Shown: positions 5,138 to 5,174 of the stretch, piece by piece
Numbering within the stretch: the stretch's first letter is position 1
How the letters are laid out: each line of letters begins with the position of its first letter
Assembly (NCBI GenBank): GCA_015231395.1
Contig: JADGBP010000191.1
Location: 1-5,174, forward strand
Reading direction: 5' to 3'
From: Desulfamplus sp.
Lineage (GTDB): Bacteria > Desulfobacterota > Desulfobacteria > Desulfobacterales > Desulfobacteraceae
DNA: 5,174 nucleotides
Translations under genes and position numbers: made by a program
The notes under the pieces: generated by a model
Databases searched by the model: none
Told to the model about the DNA's origin: nothing
What the model saw: only the letters and a program-made list of their open reading frames with translations

Positions 5138-5143
5138 CCTCCT
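5138..5143 (-). promoter_or_regulatory. Ribosome-binding site that decides the hupS start
   Basis: A full AGGAGG on the minus strand lies 7 nt before the TTG at 5130 but only 1 nt before the TTG at 5136, so it favours a TTG start at 5130. No ATG is available nearby in this frame ahead of the first conserved residues. Confidence 0.8.
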
Positions 5144-5174
5144 TGGTTTTATGATTATGTCAAAATTATCAGCG

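Noticed and set aside
5158..5163. TTGACA upstream of hupS as a -35 box
   Set aside because: At the proper spacing the ribosome-binding site occupies the place of a -10 element, so no promoter can be supported.

Overview
The window carries six genes, all on the minus strand, so transcription runs from high to low coordinates. In order of transcription they are: a [NiFe]-hydrogenase small subunit (5130 to 4195); an Rpn/PD-(D/E)XK putative transposase-nuclease (4137 to 3004); the matching [NiFe]-hydrogenase large subunit (2822 to 1194); xisH (1157 to 735); xisI (747 to 412, overlapping xisH); and the N-terminal part of a PAS-domain signalling protein (370 to the left edge, incomplete). No RNA gene, CRISPR array or complete insertion sequence is visible. 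The plus-strand reading frames are shadows.

The hydrogenase is a soluble group 2 type. The small subunit has no Tat signal peptide and resembles cyanobacterial HupS and the H2-sensing HupU/HoxB proteins. The large subunit carries both NiFe-binding CxxC motifs, but its stop codon directly follows the histidine of the C-terminal motif, so it lacks the C-terminal peptide that a maturation protease normally removes. That state is known from regulatory (H2-sensing) hydrogenases such as HoxC/HupV. A PAS protein in the same gene run supports an H2-sensing role (groups 2b/2c in the usual classification) over bulk H2 uptake. The small subunit also has Asp where the second proximal-cluster Cys usually lies (C12-x-x-D15).

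Two additions make the locus unusual. The Rpn gene, with its own repeats and hairpins, sits between the two hydrogenase subunit genes and is bracketed by an imperfect 12-14 nt direct repeat. The xisH-xisI pair, named for its role in excising the cyanobacterial fdxN element, sits between the large subunit and the PAS gene with short gaps (36 and 41 nt) and an overlap, as if co-transcribed. No XisF-type recombinase is in the window.

Organism: moderate-to-low GC content, a group 2 hydrogenase, XisHI and an Rpn protein with an ERKAKEE repeat tail would fit an environmental bacterium (for example Nitrospirota, Desulfobacterota or anammox-type Planctomycetota) or a cyanobacterium. The sequence alone does not settle this. 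Working model (inference): an H2-sensor hydrogenase signals through the PAS protein, with XisHI as a co-expressed partner or a passenger nuclease pair, and the Rpn cassette as a later insertion.
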